This document shows, one piece after another, positions 24,907 to 33,581 of a stretch of DNA of 63,776 nucleotides. Source of the stretch: Streptomyces cellostaticus (lineage in GTDB: Bacteria > Actinomycetota > Actinomycetes > Streptomycetales > Streptomycetaceae); NCBI RefSeq assembly GCF_001513965.1, contig NZ_KQ948031.1:1-63776 (forward strand). The letters are read 5' to 3'. Made by a program: the position numbers and the translations under genes. Under the pieces are notes generated by a model that saw only the letters and a program-made list of their open reading frames with translations, was not told the DNA's origin and searched no databases. How positions within the stretch are numbered: the stretch's first letter is position 1; the number at the start of each line of letters is the position of its first letter.

Positions 24907-26157
24907 TCACAGCGCCCCGGAGTGCATCCCCTCCACGTACGCGTCGTCGAGGTTCTGCCGCATGGCCGACACTCGCCCGGCCGGTACCTTCCGGGCCTTG
25001 GCCCAGGTCTCCAGCACGGTGAAGAGCTCGTGGCGCCCGTCCATCGGATCGCCGCACAGGGCTCCGCTCACCGGCCGGCCGGCGATGCCGCTCATCGGCG
25101 GGCGGCTGGTCAGCTGCCGGGAGGCCGTCCGGTAGGCGCCCCGGGTGTGCCGGTGTACGGCCGCGTCGAAGGCGGCGAGATCGGAGACGGTGCCGTCACG
25201 GGCGCCGCTCGCCCTGGCTCTCATCAGGGCGCCGATGACCCGGGCGATGCCCTGGAGGTCGTTGTCGGGCCAGGTGGTGGCCGTGGAGCTCGTCCCTCCC
25301 CGCTCCTTCTCGGGGTGGAAGTCCGGGTCGCCGCCCTGAGGGGTGAGCCGCTCCAGGTAGTGGGCGAGGTAGGCCCGCTCCGCGTCGTAGAGGATCGCGA
25401 ACGCCTCGGGGTCCTCGGCCAGTTCCGCGAAGAGCGGGGAGGGCTCCGCGGGCAGCGAGGCGGTGTACTCGAAGCCGAAGGCCGGGTGGGCGTCGGCGGG
25501 GTCGAGGAAGCGGCCGTAAGGGGAGTAGCCCGACTCGTCGGGTGCAGCCAGGTCGCCGGAGACCGCCGGCGTGTTCACCCCGCTGTCGTGGTCGATGAAG
25601 CCGGTCGTGTCGACGACGTACCCGGCGAGCATGCGGGCCAGGCCCGGCGCCGTGCCGGGTGGCACGTCGGCGTAGTGGTAGGCCACGGTGACCGTGTAGA
25701 CGGCGCGGGCCTGGGCCGTGGTGTGCGGCCTGCCGGGGGCGGTGGCCCGGGTAGCGGCGTCCACGACCTGGCCGAGCACGCGCCCGCCGTCACCGCACAG
25801 GGTGCCGGACGGCAGAAGGGCGCGCGCCGCGTAGAAGTGGGACATGTCGTCCCCGGGGTCGAGGGCGCGGGTCGCGGCCGCCGGGTTCTTCGCCAACGCC
25901 CGTGTGGCGGTGGGAAGTTCCGTGCAGGAGTCGCTGCCGACGAGCGCGAGCGGCACCGCGACGGCACCCGCGGCCAAGGCCAGCGCGACGGCCGAGGCGA
26001 GCACCCGGTGCTCCCGCAGCCGGGCGAACCTGCCGACGGCACCTGCGGCACTCGGGCCGCCCTCCATGGACGACCCCTCTTCGGCTGTCTGCGCGGCCGC
26101 GTCGGACGGCCCGCCCTGCCCGGCCGTCCCCTCGTCCCCTGCTCCCCCGTCACTCAT
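24907..26157 (-). CDS. Membrane-anchored hypothetical protein (416 aa)
   Basis: The first 48 residues are a Gly/Glu/Ser-rich cytoplasmic tail, then one membrane segment (about 52-73, LASAVALALAAGAVAVPLAL) and a large exterior domain with SGYSPYGRFLDPADAHPAFG and a C-terminal HELFTVLETWAKARKV. No family recognised. It lies 34 bases after the B3/B4 gene on the same strand, so cotranscription with the transglutaminase/B3-B4 pair is possible. No ribosome site precedes the ATG. Confidence 0.8.
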   Translation of the reverse strand: MSDGGAGDEGTAGQGGPSDAAAQTAEEGSSMEGGPSAAGAVGRFARLREHRVLASAVALALAAGAVAVPLALVGSDSCTELPTATRALAKNPAAATRALDPGDDMSHFYAARALLPSGTLCGDGGRVLGQVVDAATRATAPGRPHTTAQARAVYTVTVAYHYADVPPGTAPGLARMLAGYVVDTTGFIDHDSGVNTPAVSGDLAAPDESGYSPYGRFLDPADAHPAFGFEYTASLPAEPSPLFAELAEDPEAFAILYDAERAYLAHYLERLTPQGGDPDFHPEKERGGTSSTATTWPDNDLQGIARVIGALMRARASGARDGTVSDLAAFDAAVHRHTRGAYRTASRQLTSRPPMSGIAGRPVSGALCGDPMDGRHELFTVLETWAKARKVPAGRVSAMRQNLDDAYVEGMHSGAL

Positions 26158-26191
26158 GACCGGGAGATTAGCGACTGCGACGGTACGTGGG

Positions 26192-26902
26192 TCAGGCGGG
26201 GGTCCCGGCCGAGAGCGGAGGGTGCACCCGGACGCCCGCTCCGGGACTGAACTTCTCCAGCAGTTCGGCGAGTTCCGCGGCCGCCGACTCCGCCGCCGCG
26301 ACCGGCATCGGGGCGAGGGTCTCCAGCAGGAAGACGCCGGAGACCGTCTCCTCGGTGAGCCGGGTGCGCGGGCCCTGGCGCCAGTTCCAGCGGCGGCAGG
26401 TCACGCCGGCGTCGTCGCGCCACACCACCTCTCCAGCGTCGGGGTGTTCGACCACGTCCTCGCCGCCCGCGACCGTCACGAAGTCCTCCTCGCCGGTGGC
26501 CCGCACCAGCCGCATGCCGCCCTGGATGCGGTCGATGTCCTCGCCGCCGACGGGGATCAGGTGGGCCACGCTGATCGCGTTGTAGAGGTCCACGAGGAGG
26601 TTGATCCGGGGCAGACCGGCGTCGGACAGGGCCCGCTTGGCCAGCGCCTCGGCCGAGTTTCGGGTGCGCGACGGCCTGGCGCCGAAGGCGGTGTACACCT
26701 CGCGCCAGGCGGCCATGTGCGGGTCCTCGTGCGGCGCCCGTCCCGCCAGGCGTTCGGCGAGGCGCCGGGCCGCCTCGTCCAGCAGTGCCGAACTCTCTTC
26801 GGTGCTGGGCCCGTTGACGAGGTCGTACGCCTCGATCGCCACATGGGTGAAGCCGGGCGCCAGGGCGCGGACCTCGTCGGACACGGTGAGCGTGAAGGTC
26901 AT
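26192..26902 (-). CDS. B3/B4 (PheT-like) domain protein
   Basis: A 236-residue protein made almost entirely of the B3/B4 domain otherwise found inside the phenylalanyl-tRNA synthetase beta chain: NLLVDLYNAISVAHLIPVGG and DIDRIQGGMRLVRATG are visible. Stand-alone versions occur in many bacteria and may bind tRNA or edit misacylated products, but this is not established for this group. The ribosome site GAGGAAG overlaps the end of the upstream transglutaminase gene, 10 bases away, so the two are an operon. Confidence 0.88.
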   Translation of the reverse strand: MTFTLTVSDEVRALAPGFTHVAIEAYDLVNGPSTEESSALLDEAARRLAERLAGRAPHEDPHMAAWREVYTAFGARPSRTRNSAEALAKRALSDAGLPRINLLVDLYNAISVAHLIPVGGEDIDRIQGGMRLVRATGEEDFVTVAGGEDVVEHPDAGEVVWRDDAGVTCRRWNWRQGPRTRLTEETVSGVFLLETLAPMPVAAAESAAAELAELLEKFSPGAGVRVHPPLSAGTPA

Positions 26903-26912
26903 CTTCCTCGCC

Positions 26913-27506
26913 TCAGAGGGTGCTGGGGAGCGTCTGCCACAGATGCGGCCGGTCCTGGGCGGCTTGCAGGGCACCGAGGACGGCCGCGTGTGGTTCAGCG
27001 TACAGCACCGGATAGTCCATCTCATTGGACGCGGGGTCGGGGATCCAGGCCAGCCGTTCGCCGTCCAGGGAGAACTGCGCGTCCACGCCCGGCTTGTTGC
27101 CGCGGGGATCCTGCCGGTGCCAGGCTCCGCGGAAGCGTACGGCGACCAGACCGTGCACGGCATGAGCACTGCCGTCGTCGAACATCAGCCGCTGATAGCA
27201 GAGGGCCGTGGGGATGTCCTCGGCCCGCAGCAGCGCGGCCAGCGCGTGGGACTTGGCGTGACAGATGCCCGTGCGCTTCTCCAGGACGTCGGAGGCGCGC
27301 CAGGTGACGCGCAGATCGTCGGCATCCTCGGAGTGCGGGATGGTGTCGCGCACGAATTCGTACGCGGCCCGCGCATAGGCATACGAGTCCGCGACGCCCT
27401 CGGCCAGGCGGGCGGCCGCCTCCCGCACCACGGGGTGATGATGGTCGATGACCTCGTCGGCGGCCAAGTACGCGGACAGGTCGGCGGTGTTCTGGATCAG
27501 CTCCAT
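26913..27506 (-). CDS. Transglutaminase-like cysteine protease-fold protein
   Basis: A 197-residue transglutaminase-like protein. The catalytic triad is visible: C82 in RTGICHAKSHAL, H118 in AHAVHGLVAV and D133 in WHRQDPRG. The ATG at 27506 sits about 8 bases after a good -10 element, so its mRNA appears leaderless; no Shine-Dalgarno is present. No signal peptide, so cytoplasmic. Members hydrolyse or form amide bonds; the pairing with a B3/B4 protein is recurrent in my memory but its purpose is unknown. Confidence 0.88.
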   Translation of the reverse strand: MELIQNTADLSAYLAADEVIDHHHPVVREAAARLAEGVADSYAYARAAYEFVRDTIPHSEDADDLRVTWRASDVLEKRTGICHAKSHALAALLRAEDIPTALCYQRLMFDDGSAHAVHGLVAVRFRGAWHRQDPRGNKPGVDAQFSLDGERLAWIPDPASNEMDYPVLYAEPHAAVLGALQAAQDRPHLWQTLPSTL

Positions 27507-27514
27507 GCCCGCAG

Positions 27515-27544
27515 AGCATAGGAATGCGATCACCCGACAGTCAA
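27515..27544 (-). promoter_or_regulatory. Promoter of a leaderless transcript
   Basis: On the minus strand TTGACT (27544-27539) and TATGCT (27520-27515) are separated by 18 bases, close to the housekeeping consensus. Transcription would start within two bases of the ATG at 27506. A small palindrome AGTCA-A-TGACT (27539-27549) overlaps the -35 box. Confidence 0.65.
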
Positions 27545-27583
27545 TGACTTTTCAGGTGACCGCATATCTATGCACAGCTCGGG

Positions 27584-28654
27584 CTAGCGCGCCATCTCCT
27601 CCTTGAGCGCCGCCACGAACGCGTCGACGTCCTCCTCGGTCGTGTCGAAGGAGCACATCCAGCGCACAACACCCGCGGCCTCGTCCCAGAAGTAGAACCG
27701 GAACCGCTTCTGCAGGCGCTCGCTCACGTCGTGCGGGAGCTTGGCGAAGACGCCGTTGGCCTGCACCGGGTAGAGGATCTCCACGCCGTGCACCGCGCGC
27801 ACGCCCTCGGCCAGCCGCTGGGCCATCTCGTTGGCGTGACGGGCGTTGCGCAGCCACAGGTCCTTGGCGAGCAGGGCCTCCAGCTGCACCGACACGAAGC
27901 GCATCTTGGAAGCGAGCTGCATCGACATCTTCCGCAGGTGCTTCATCTTCCGCACCGCGTCCTGGTTGAGGACGACCACCGCCTCGCCGAACAGGGCGCC
28001 GTTCTTCGTCCCGCCGAGCGAGAGGATGTCGACGCCGACCGCGTTGGTGAACGTCCGCATCGGCACGTTCAGGGAGGCGGCGGCGTTGGCTATCCGGGAG
28101 CCGTCCAGGTGCACCCTCATGCCGTGCGCGTGGGCGTGCTCGCAGATCGCGCGGATCTCCTCGGGCGTGTAGAGCGTGCCCAGCTCGGTGCTCTGGGTGA
28201 TCGAGACGACCTGCGGCATCGCACGGTGCTCGTCCTCCCAGCCGTACGCCTGCCGGTCGATCAGCTCGGGCGTGAGCTTGCCGTCGGGCGTGGGCACGGT
28301 GAGCAGCTTGAGGCCGCCCATCCGCTCGGGGGCGCCGCCCTCGTCGACGTTGATGTGCGCGCTCTCGGCGCAGATCACCGCGCCCCAGCGGTCGGTGACC
28401 GCCTGGAGCGCGACCACGTTCGCGCCGGTGCCGTTGAAGACCGGGAAGGCCTCCGCGGTGGCCCCGAAGTGGCTGCGGACGATCCCCTGGAGGTTCTCGG
28501 TGTAGTCGTCCTCGCCGTACGCCACCTGGTGGCCGCCGTTGGCCAGGGCCAGGGCGGCCATCACCTCCGGATGCGCCCCGGCGTAGTTGTCACTGGCGAA
28601 ACCGCGGACCTGCGGGTCGTGATGGCGACGCGCGTCGGTCTTGGCAGGGTTCAC
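27584..28654 (-). CDS. Low-specificity threonine aldolase family protein (PLP)
   Basis: A 356-residue fold-type-I PLP enzyme. It has VFNGTGANVVALQAV (cofactor phosphate loop), HLDGSRIANAAASL (Asp contacting the pyridine) and LSLGGTKNGALFGEA with the Schiff-base lysine. Family members cleave L-threonine or allo-threonine to glycine and acetaldehyde, or act on other beta-hydroxy amino acids. The GTG at 28654 is preferred over one at 28672 because it overlaps the SDR stop as GTGA. It is the third gene of the coupled DUF6421-SDR-aldolase operon. Confidence 0.92.
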   Translation of the reverse strand: MNPAKTDARRHHDPQVRGFASDNYAGAHPEVMAALALANGGHQVAYGEDDYTENLQGIVRSHFGATAEAFPVFNGTGANVVALQAVTDRWGAVICAESAHINVDEGGAPERMGGLKLLTVPTPDGKLTPELIDRQAYGWEDEHRAMPQVVSITQSTELGTLYTPEEIRAICEHAHAHGMRVHLDGSRIANAAASLNVPMRTFTNAVGVDILSLGGTKNGALFGEAVVVLNQDAVRKMKHLRKMSMQLASKMRFVSVQLEALLAKDLWLRNARHANEMAQRLAEGVRAVHGVEILYPVQANGVFAKLPHDVSERLQKRFRFYFWDEAAGVVRWMCSFDTTEEDVDAFVAALKEEMAR

Positions 28655-29445
28655 GGCTTCTCGGTCAGCCACAGACGGTTTCCGTTCACTTCGGCGGCGG
28701 ACTTGCCCCAGACGCCCTCGATGGCCTCGGCCAGGTCCTTGACGTCCGTGAAACCCGCGAACTTCGCGTTGGGGCGTTCGGCGCGCATCGCGTCGTGCAC
28801 CAACGCCTTCACCACCAGGATGGCAGCTGCCGAGCGCGGCCCTTCGTCGCCGCCGGCCTTGCGGAGGCCGTCGGCCATGGCGAGTGTCCAGGCCTCGGCG
28901 GCGGCCTTGGCGGCGGAGTACGCCGCGTTGCCCGCCGTGGGCTGCGAAGCGCCTGCGGCGCTGATCAGGACATACCGGCCGCGGTCGCTGCGCTGCAGGC
29001 CGTCGTAGAAGGCCAGGGAGGTGTGCTGCACCGTGCGGACAAGCAGCTTCTCCAGCAGGTCCCAGTCGGCCAGGTCGGTTTCGGCGAAGGTGGCGCTGCC
29101 GCGCCAGCCGCCGACAAGGTGGACCAGGCCGTCGATGCGGCCGTGGTCCTTCTCGATGCGGTCGGCCCAGGCCCGGGTGGACTCCAGGTCAAGCAGGTCC
29201 ACCGTCTCCCCGGTGACCGTGGCACCGCCGCGCGCGTAGCGGGCCGCGTCCACGGCCTCCGCCAGGCGCTCGGGGTTGTTGTCGGCACCGACGACGACCG
29301 CGCCGGCCTCGGCGAGCCGGACCAGCGTCGCGTGCCCGGCGGGTCCGCCCGCACCGGCCACCGCGATCACCAAACCGCTGAGAGACCCGTTGTTCCCCAC
29401 GTTCTTCCCCTCTGATGCAGCAGTGTTCTGGACGCGGTCGCTCAC
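28651..29445 (-). CDS. Short-chain dehydrogenase/reductase
   Basis: A 264-residue SDR. The nucleotide motif is VAGAGGPAGHAT (about 30-41), a variant of TG-x3-GxG; the catalytic YSAAK sits in NAAYSAAKAAAEAW, with Ser in VLISAAGAS. A hydrophilic N-terminal extension of about 22 residues (SDRVQNTAASEGKNVGNN) precedes the fold. Both ends overlap neighbours by 4 bases (GTGA), so it is translationally coupled between DUF6421 and the aldolase. It may oxidise the beta-hydroxy group of the same amino acid the aldolase cuts; this is inference. Confidence 0.92.
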   Translation of the reverse strand: MSDRVQNTAASEGKNVGNNGSLSGLVIAVAGAGGPAGHATLVRLAEAGAVVVGADNNPERLAEAVDAARYARGGATVTGETVDLLDLESTRAWADRIEKDHGRIDGLVHLVGGWRGSATFAETDLADWDLLEKLLVRTVQHTSLAFYDGLQRSDRGRYVLISAAGASQPTAGNAAYSAAKAAAEAWTLAMADGLRKAGGDEGPRSAAAILVVKALVHDAMRAERPNAKFAGFTDVKDLAEAIEGVWGKSAAEVNGNRLWLTEKP

Positions 29446-30839
29446 GCGGCGATCCGCTCGGCGCTGTCCGCCGTGATGCCCTTGGTGGAGGCGATCACAT
29501 TCTTCAGCTTCTTGGACAGGGCCTCATAGAACATGCTCAGCGGAAACTCGTCCGGAAGCACGTCGTCCACGAGCTTGCGCGGCGGCAGCGTCAGATCCAG
29601 GGCGTCCGGACCCTTGGCCCACTTGGAGCCGGGGTGCGGGGCGAGGTAGGTGGAGACCAGCTCGTAGCCGGCGAACCAGTGCACGAGCTTCGGCCGGTCG
29701 ATGCCGTCCTTGTACAGCTTCTCGATCTCGGCGCACAGCTGGTTGGTGACCTGCGGGGCGCGCTCCCAGTCGATCGCGAGCTTGTTGTCGGTCCAGCGGA
29801 TGACGTCGTGCTTGTGCAGGTAGGCGAAGAGCAGCTGGCCGCCGACGCCGTCGTAGTTGCGCACCCGGTCACCGGTGACCGGGAAGCGGAACATGCGGTC
29901 GAAGAGCACCGCGTACTGCACGTCACGGGCCTGCGGGACGCCGTCCGCCTGGAGCTTCACGGCCTCCTTGAAGGCGGTGAGGTCACAGCGCAGCTCCTCC
30001 AGGCCGTACATCCAGAACGGCTGGCGCTGCTTGATCATGAACGGGTCGAACGGCAGGTCGCCGTGGCTGTGGGTGCGGTCGTGGACCATGTCCCACAGCA
30101 CGAAGGCCTCTTCGCAGCGCTTCTGGTCGTGGACCATCGCGGCGATGTCCTCAGGCAGCTCGAGGCCCAGGATGTCGACGGCCGCGTCGGTGACCCGGCG
30201 GAAGCGGGCCGCCTCGCGGTCACAGAAGATGCCACCCCAGGAGAAACGTTCCGGCGCTTCGCGTACGGCGATCGTCTCCGGGAACAGGACGGCGGAGTTG
30301 GTGTCGTAGCCGGACGTGAAGTCCTCGAACGTGATGCCGCAGAACAGCGGGTTGTCGTAGCGGGTGCGCTCCAGCTCCGCCAGCCACTCCGGCCACACCA
30401 TGCGCAGCACGACCGCCTCGAGGTTGCGGTCGGGGTTGCCGTTCTGCGTGTACATCGGGAAGACGACCAGGTGCTGCAGGCCGTCGGCCCGGTCCGCGGC
30501 GGGCTGGAAGGCCAGCAGCGAGTCCAGGAAGTCCGGCACCTGGAAGCCGTCCTCGACCCAGCGGCGCAGGTCCTTCACGAGGGCCTGGTGGTAGGCGGCG
30601 TCGTGCGGGAGCAGCGCGGAGAGCTGCTCGACCGCCTCGACGACACGGCCCACGACCGCCTCGGCGTCGGCCCGGCCCGGGGCGCCCTCGGCCTCGAAGT
30701 CGATCGATCCGTCCTTGGACTGCCATGGCCGGATCTGCTCCACGGCATCCTTGAGCACGGGCCAGGCCGGGTGCTCGACCACCCTGGTCAGCGGAGAAGC
30801 CTGCTTCTCCGTACCCGCCTGCACAAGAATTTCCGTCAT
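29442..30839 (-). CDS. DUF6421 family protein, first gene of a coupled operon
   Basis: A 465-residue soluble protein of a streptomycete family with no assigned function that I know of. It is rich in conserved-looking His/Asp clusters: DMVHDRTHSHGDLPFDPF (about 252-269), RFSWGGIFCDRE, LFDRMFRFPVTGDRVRNYDG and FAYLHKHDVIRW, which could form a metal or cofactor site. GGAGGATGGGAA before the ATG is a strong ribosome site. Its stop overlaps the SDR start as GTGA. A perfect 8-base stem (30793-30810) lies within its first codons. Confidence 0.88.
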   Translation of the reverse strand: MTEILVQAGTEKQASPLTRVVEHPAWPVLKDAVEQIRPWQSKDGSIDFEAEGAPGRADAEAVVGRVVEAVEQLSALLPHDAAYHQALVKDLRRWVEDGFQVPDFLDSLLAFQPAADRADGLQHLVVFPMYTQNGNPDRNLEAVVLRMVWPEWLAELERTRYDNPLFCGITFEDFTSGYDTNSAVLFPETIAVREAPERFSWGGIFCDREAARFRRVTDAAVDILGLELPEDIAAMVHDQKRCEEAFVLWDMVHDRTHSHGDLPFDPFMIKQRQPFWMYGLEELRCDLTAFKEAVKLQADGVPQARDVQYAVLFDRMFRFPVTGDRVRNYDGVGGQLLFAYLHKHDVIRWTDNKLAIDWERAPQVTNQLCAEIEKLYKDGIDRPKLVHWFAGYELVSTYLAPHPGSKWAKGPDALDLTLPPRKLVDDVLPDEFPLSMFYEALSKKLKNVIASTKGITADSAERIAA

Positions 30840-31248
30840 TTCCCATCCTCCACGGGAGAACCTCGCGTATGGACACCGTATGCATACCCGGTTTCCGCCA
30901 GCAAGAGGGGGCCCGGGAAAATATTCTGTCCAGCCACATGGTCACCGACATTTTTCCTGCGGTAAACCGTGACGACGCTCACTTTGGTCGTGGCGGTGGA
31001 GGGAGCGCGGAGGCTGAGACACCGATCAGATCCGGCCGGTCAACGCCTCGGGGGACTCGCCCACCCCAGGGTGACGGCAGGGGCGGATACGAGCCAGGCA
31101 CCGCGCGCGACGCGCCCCGATCCCCCCGCGCAGGTGCGGGTTCATCGCGGGACCAGGCCATTAGGCTGCGACCCTGCCGCGTGGACAGTGACGTCCGCCG
31201 TCCGGTCCGCGCGCCGCCGAGCCGCCGTCGACGGAAGCGAGTCGAACC
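30840..31248. other. 409-base intergenic region upstream of two divergent units
   Basis: Holds the promoter region of the DUF6421 operon (left) and of the GDPD gene (right). A perfect palindrome GTATGCATAC lies at 30878-30887, about 40 bases upstream of DUF6421, with AT-rich sequence around 30928-30965. The right part is GC-rich without a convincing gene. Confidence 0.5.
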
Positions 31249-31932
31249 TTGAACTTCCTTACCATCGGTCACCGCGGGGTCATGGGTGTCGAGCCCGAGA
31301 ACACCCTCCGTTCGTTCGTCGCCGCCCAGCAGGCCGGCCTCGACCTGATCGAACTCGATCTGCACCTGAGCAAGGACGGCGCCCTGGTCGTCATGCACGA
31401 CGCCGAGGTGGACCGCACGACCGACGGCACCGGCCCGATCGCCGAGAAGACCCTCGCGGAACTACGCGCCCTGGACGCGGGCCGCGGGGAGCGGGTGCCG
31501 GTCTTCGAGGAGGTCCTGGACGCGGTGAAGACGCCGTTGCAGGCCGAGATCAAGGATGTGGCGGCCGCCCGGGCGCTGGCCGAGGTCATGCACCGGCGGG
31601 ACCTGGTCTCCCGGGTGGAGGTGTCCTCGTTCCACGACGAGGCGATCGCCGAGATCGCCCGGCTGGTGCCGGGCGTGCGCACCGCGCTGATCGCGAGCAG
31701 ATACGGCACCGACGTGGTGGAGCGCGCCACCGCGGTGGGGGCCGCGACGGTCTGTCTCAACATCCGCCGGCTGTCCCTGGAGGTCGTCGAGCACGCGCGC
31801 GCGGCCGATCTGAAGATCATCGGCTGGGTGGTCAACACGCAGGACCACCTGCGGCTGGTCCGTGCTCTCCAACTGGACGGCGCGACGACCGACTACCCGG
31901 AGATCAAGCGCACCGGCCGCTTCACCGCCTGA
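31249..31932 (+). CDS. Glycerophosphodiester phosphodiesterase family protein
   Basis: A 227-residue GDPD barrel starting at a TTG. The catalytic pattern is complete: IGHRG at the N-terminus, EPENTLRSF, ELDLHLSKDGALVVMHDAEVDRTTDG with the metal Glu/Asp and second His, and a final GWVVNTQDHLRL. It should release glycerol-3-phosphate from deacylated phospholipids. No signal peptide, so cytoplasmic. GGAAGCGAG before the TTG supports this start, as does the immediate beginning of the fold. Confidence 0.93.
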   Translation: MNFLTIGHRGVMGVEPENTLRSFVAAQQAGLDLIELDLHLSKDGALVVMHDAEVDRTTDGTGPIAEKTLAELRALDAGRGERVPVFEEVLDAVKTPLQAEIKDVAAARALAEVMHRRDLVSRVEVSSFHDEAIAEIARLVPGVRTALIASRYGTDVVERATAVGAATVCLNIRRLSLEVVEHARAADLKIIGWVVNTQDHLRLVRALQLDGATTDYPEIKRTGRFTA

Positions 31933-31959
31933 CCCGGCGCGCGATCTCCCGCCCGAACG

Positions 31960-32499
31960 TCACACCAGCGGCTTGACCAGCAGCTCGAACTGGAGGTCGT
32001 CGCGCTGCGGGATACCGAAGCGCTCGTCGCCGTACGGGAACGGGGTCATCTTTCCCGTACGGCGGTAGCCGCGGCGCTCGTACCAGGCGATCAGGTCGTC
32101 GCGCACCGAGATCACGGTCATGTGCATCTCGGTGACGCCCCAGGTCTCACGGACCTGGCGCTCCGCCTCCGCCATGATCACCTTGCCGAGGCCGGCGCCC
32201 TGCTGGTCAGGACTGACCGCGAACATCCCGAAGTAGGCGTGGTTGCCCCGGTGTTCGAGCTGGCAGCAGGCGACTATCCGGCCGTCCTGCTCGACGGTCA
32301 GCAGCCGGCTGGCGGGCGACGTGATCACCTGGAGGACACCCTCCGGGTCGGTCCGCTGCCCCTCCAGGATGTCCGCCTCGGTGGTCCATCCAGCCCGGCT
32401 GGCATCGCCCCGGTAGGCCGACTCGATCAACGCGACCAGCGCGTCGACGTCGGCGCCGGTGGCGTCCTTGAAGGTCGGTCGGGTGGCGGCGGTGTCCAT
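31960..32499 (-). CDS. GNAT-family N-acetyltransferase
   Basis: A 179-residue single GNAT domain. The acetyl-CoA loop is FAVSPDQQGAGLGKVIMAEAE (about 94-114; the Q/R-x2-G-x-G/A motif is QQGAGLG), followed by IAWYERRGYRRTGKMTPFPYGD. GGAGA before the ATG at 32499 fixes the start. Substrate unknown. It converges on the GDPD gene with a 27-base gap. Confidence 0.9.
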   Translation of the reverse strand: MDTAATRPTFKDATGADVDALVALIESAYRGDASRAGWTTEADILEGQRTDPEGVLQVITSPASRLLTVEQDGRIVACCQLEHRGNHAYFGMFAVSPDQQGAGLGKVIMAEAERQVRETWGVTEMHMTVISVRDDLIAWYERRGYRRTGKMTPFPYGDERFGIPQRDDLQFELLVKPLV

Positions 32500-32606
32500 G
32501 GGGCGGTCTCCGATCTCGGGCGCGGCTGAGCCAGGTTGAGGGTAACCCTGCCACCTGTCGTGTCCGCAAAGAACGCTTGCGCCGCTGGTCCGCTGACCGC
32601 GGACCG

Positions 32607-33563
32607 CTACCGAGGGTTGGCGCGTAGCCAGGTCAGGACCTGCTCGGCGTGCTCGTTCGGCGGGAAGACCGGGTAGAAGGCGTGCTCGATCACGTCGTCG
32701 CGGATGATCAGAGTCAGCCGCCTGTACAGCGTCAGCCCGCTGGTCTCGAACGTGGGCAGATCGAGCGCCCGGGCCAGGCTCCGCGTTGGGTCGGAGAGCA
32801 TCTGGAACGGCAGGTGGAGCCGCTCGACCACCTCGCGCTGATAGTCGGTGTCCTGGCTCGACAGGCCGAACAGGCCGACCGCGCCGACGGCGAGCAGGTC
32901 CTGATGGTGGTCCCGGAAGCCGCACGCCTCGGGGGTGCAGCCGCGCGCTCCGGGGATCGAGTCCCAGCCGTCGGGCAGGTCGGTGCCCGGGCGGCCGGTG
33001 AGCGGGTAGATGTAGATCACCGTCCGGCCCGAGCCGAGCGCGTCGAGGCGGATCGTCGCGCCGCCGGTGCCCTGGAGTTCCAGGTGCGGCACCGTCATGC
33101 CGGGCAGATGAGTGGCGGCGCCGTCGTCCTCGGGGACGGGCAGATCTCCGGGCAGGCTCGTGTGGTCGGTCATCAGGTCCTCTCCTTCGTCGGCCGGTGA
33201 GACGCGGCTGTTGCGGTGGGCGGCCTCCTGCAGGTGTGCCCTCAGGACTGCCCGGCGGGCGGTGAGTCCCTCGATCCGCTCTGTGAGCTCGTCGATCGCG
33301 TCCCGGTACCCGGCCAGCGATGCCGGGCAGTCGTCGGCGTGTAGATGGCCGGCCGTGAGGCAGTCCAGGAACGGCCGGGTGCGCTCAACGGGGATTCCCA
33401 GGCTGCCGAGCGCCCGGATCTCGCGTGTGAGTCGTACGTCGTGCTCGTCGTAGTCCCGGTAGCCGTTGGCCAGCCGCTCGGGCATGAGCAATCCCAGCGA
33501 TTCGTAGTAGCGCACCGCTTTGGTCGTCACGCCCGCCCGACGGGCCAGCTCACTGATTCGCAT
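32607..33563 (-). CDS. MerR-family regulator fused to a BCP/PrxQ-type peroxiredoxin
   Basis: A 318-residue fusion. Residues 1-42 are a MerR helix-turn-helix (RISELARRAGVTTKAVRYYE), followed by the dimer coiled coil to about 120 with Cys 68 and Cys 79. Residues 131-318 are a complete thioredoxin-fold peroxiredoxin with C209 and C214 in GCTPEACGFRD, the peroxidatic/resolving pair of the BCP family. Inside the reading frame GGAGAGG precedes an ATG at 33173, so a free peroxiredoxin could also be made. The promoter has the 19-bp spacer and palindrome typical of MerR control. It likely senses peroxide or thiol stress. Confidence 0.88.
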   Translation of the reverse strand: MRISELARRAGVTTKAVRYYESLGLLMPERLANGYRDYDEHDVRLTREIRALGSLGIPVERTRPFLDCLTAGHLHADDCPASLAGYRDAIDELTERIEGLTARRAVLRAHLQEAAHRNSRVSPADEGEDLMTDHTSLPGDLPVPEDDGAATHLPGMTVPHLELQGTGGATIRLDALGSGRTVIYIYPLTGRPGTDLPDGWDSIPGARGCTPEACGFRDHHQDLLAVGAVGLFGLSSQDTDYQREVVERLHLPFQMLSDPTRSLARALDLPTFETSGLTLYRRLTLIIRDDVIEHAFYPVFPPNEHAEQVLTWLRANPR

Positions 33564-33581
33564 GCCTCTCACCTCGAAGAA

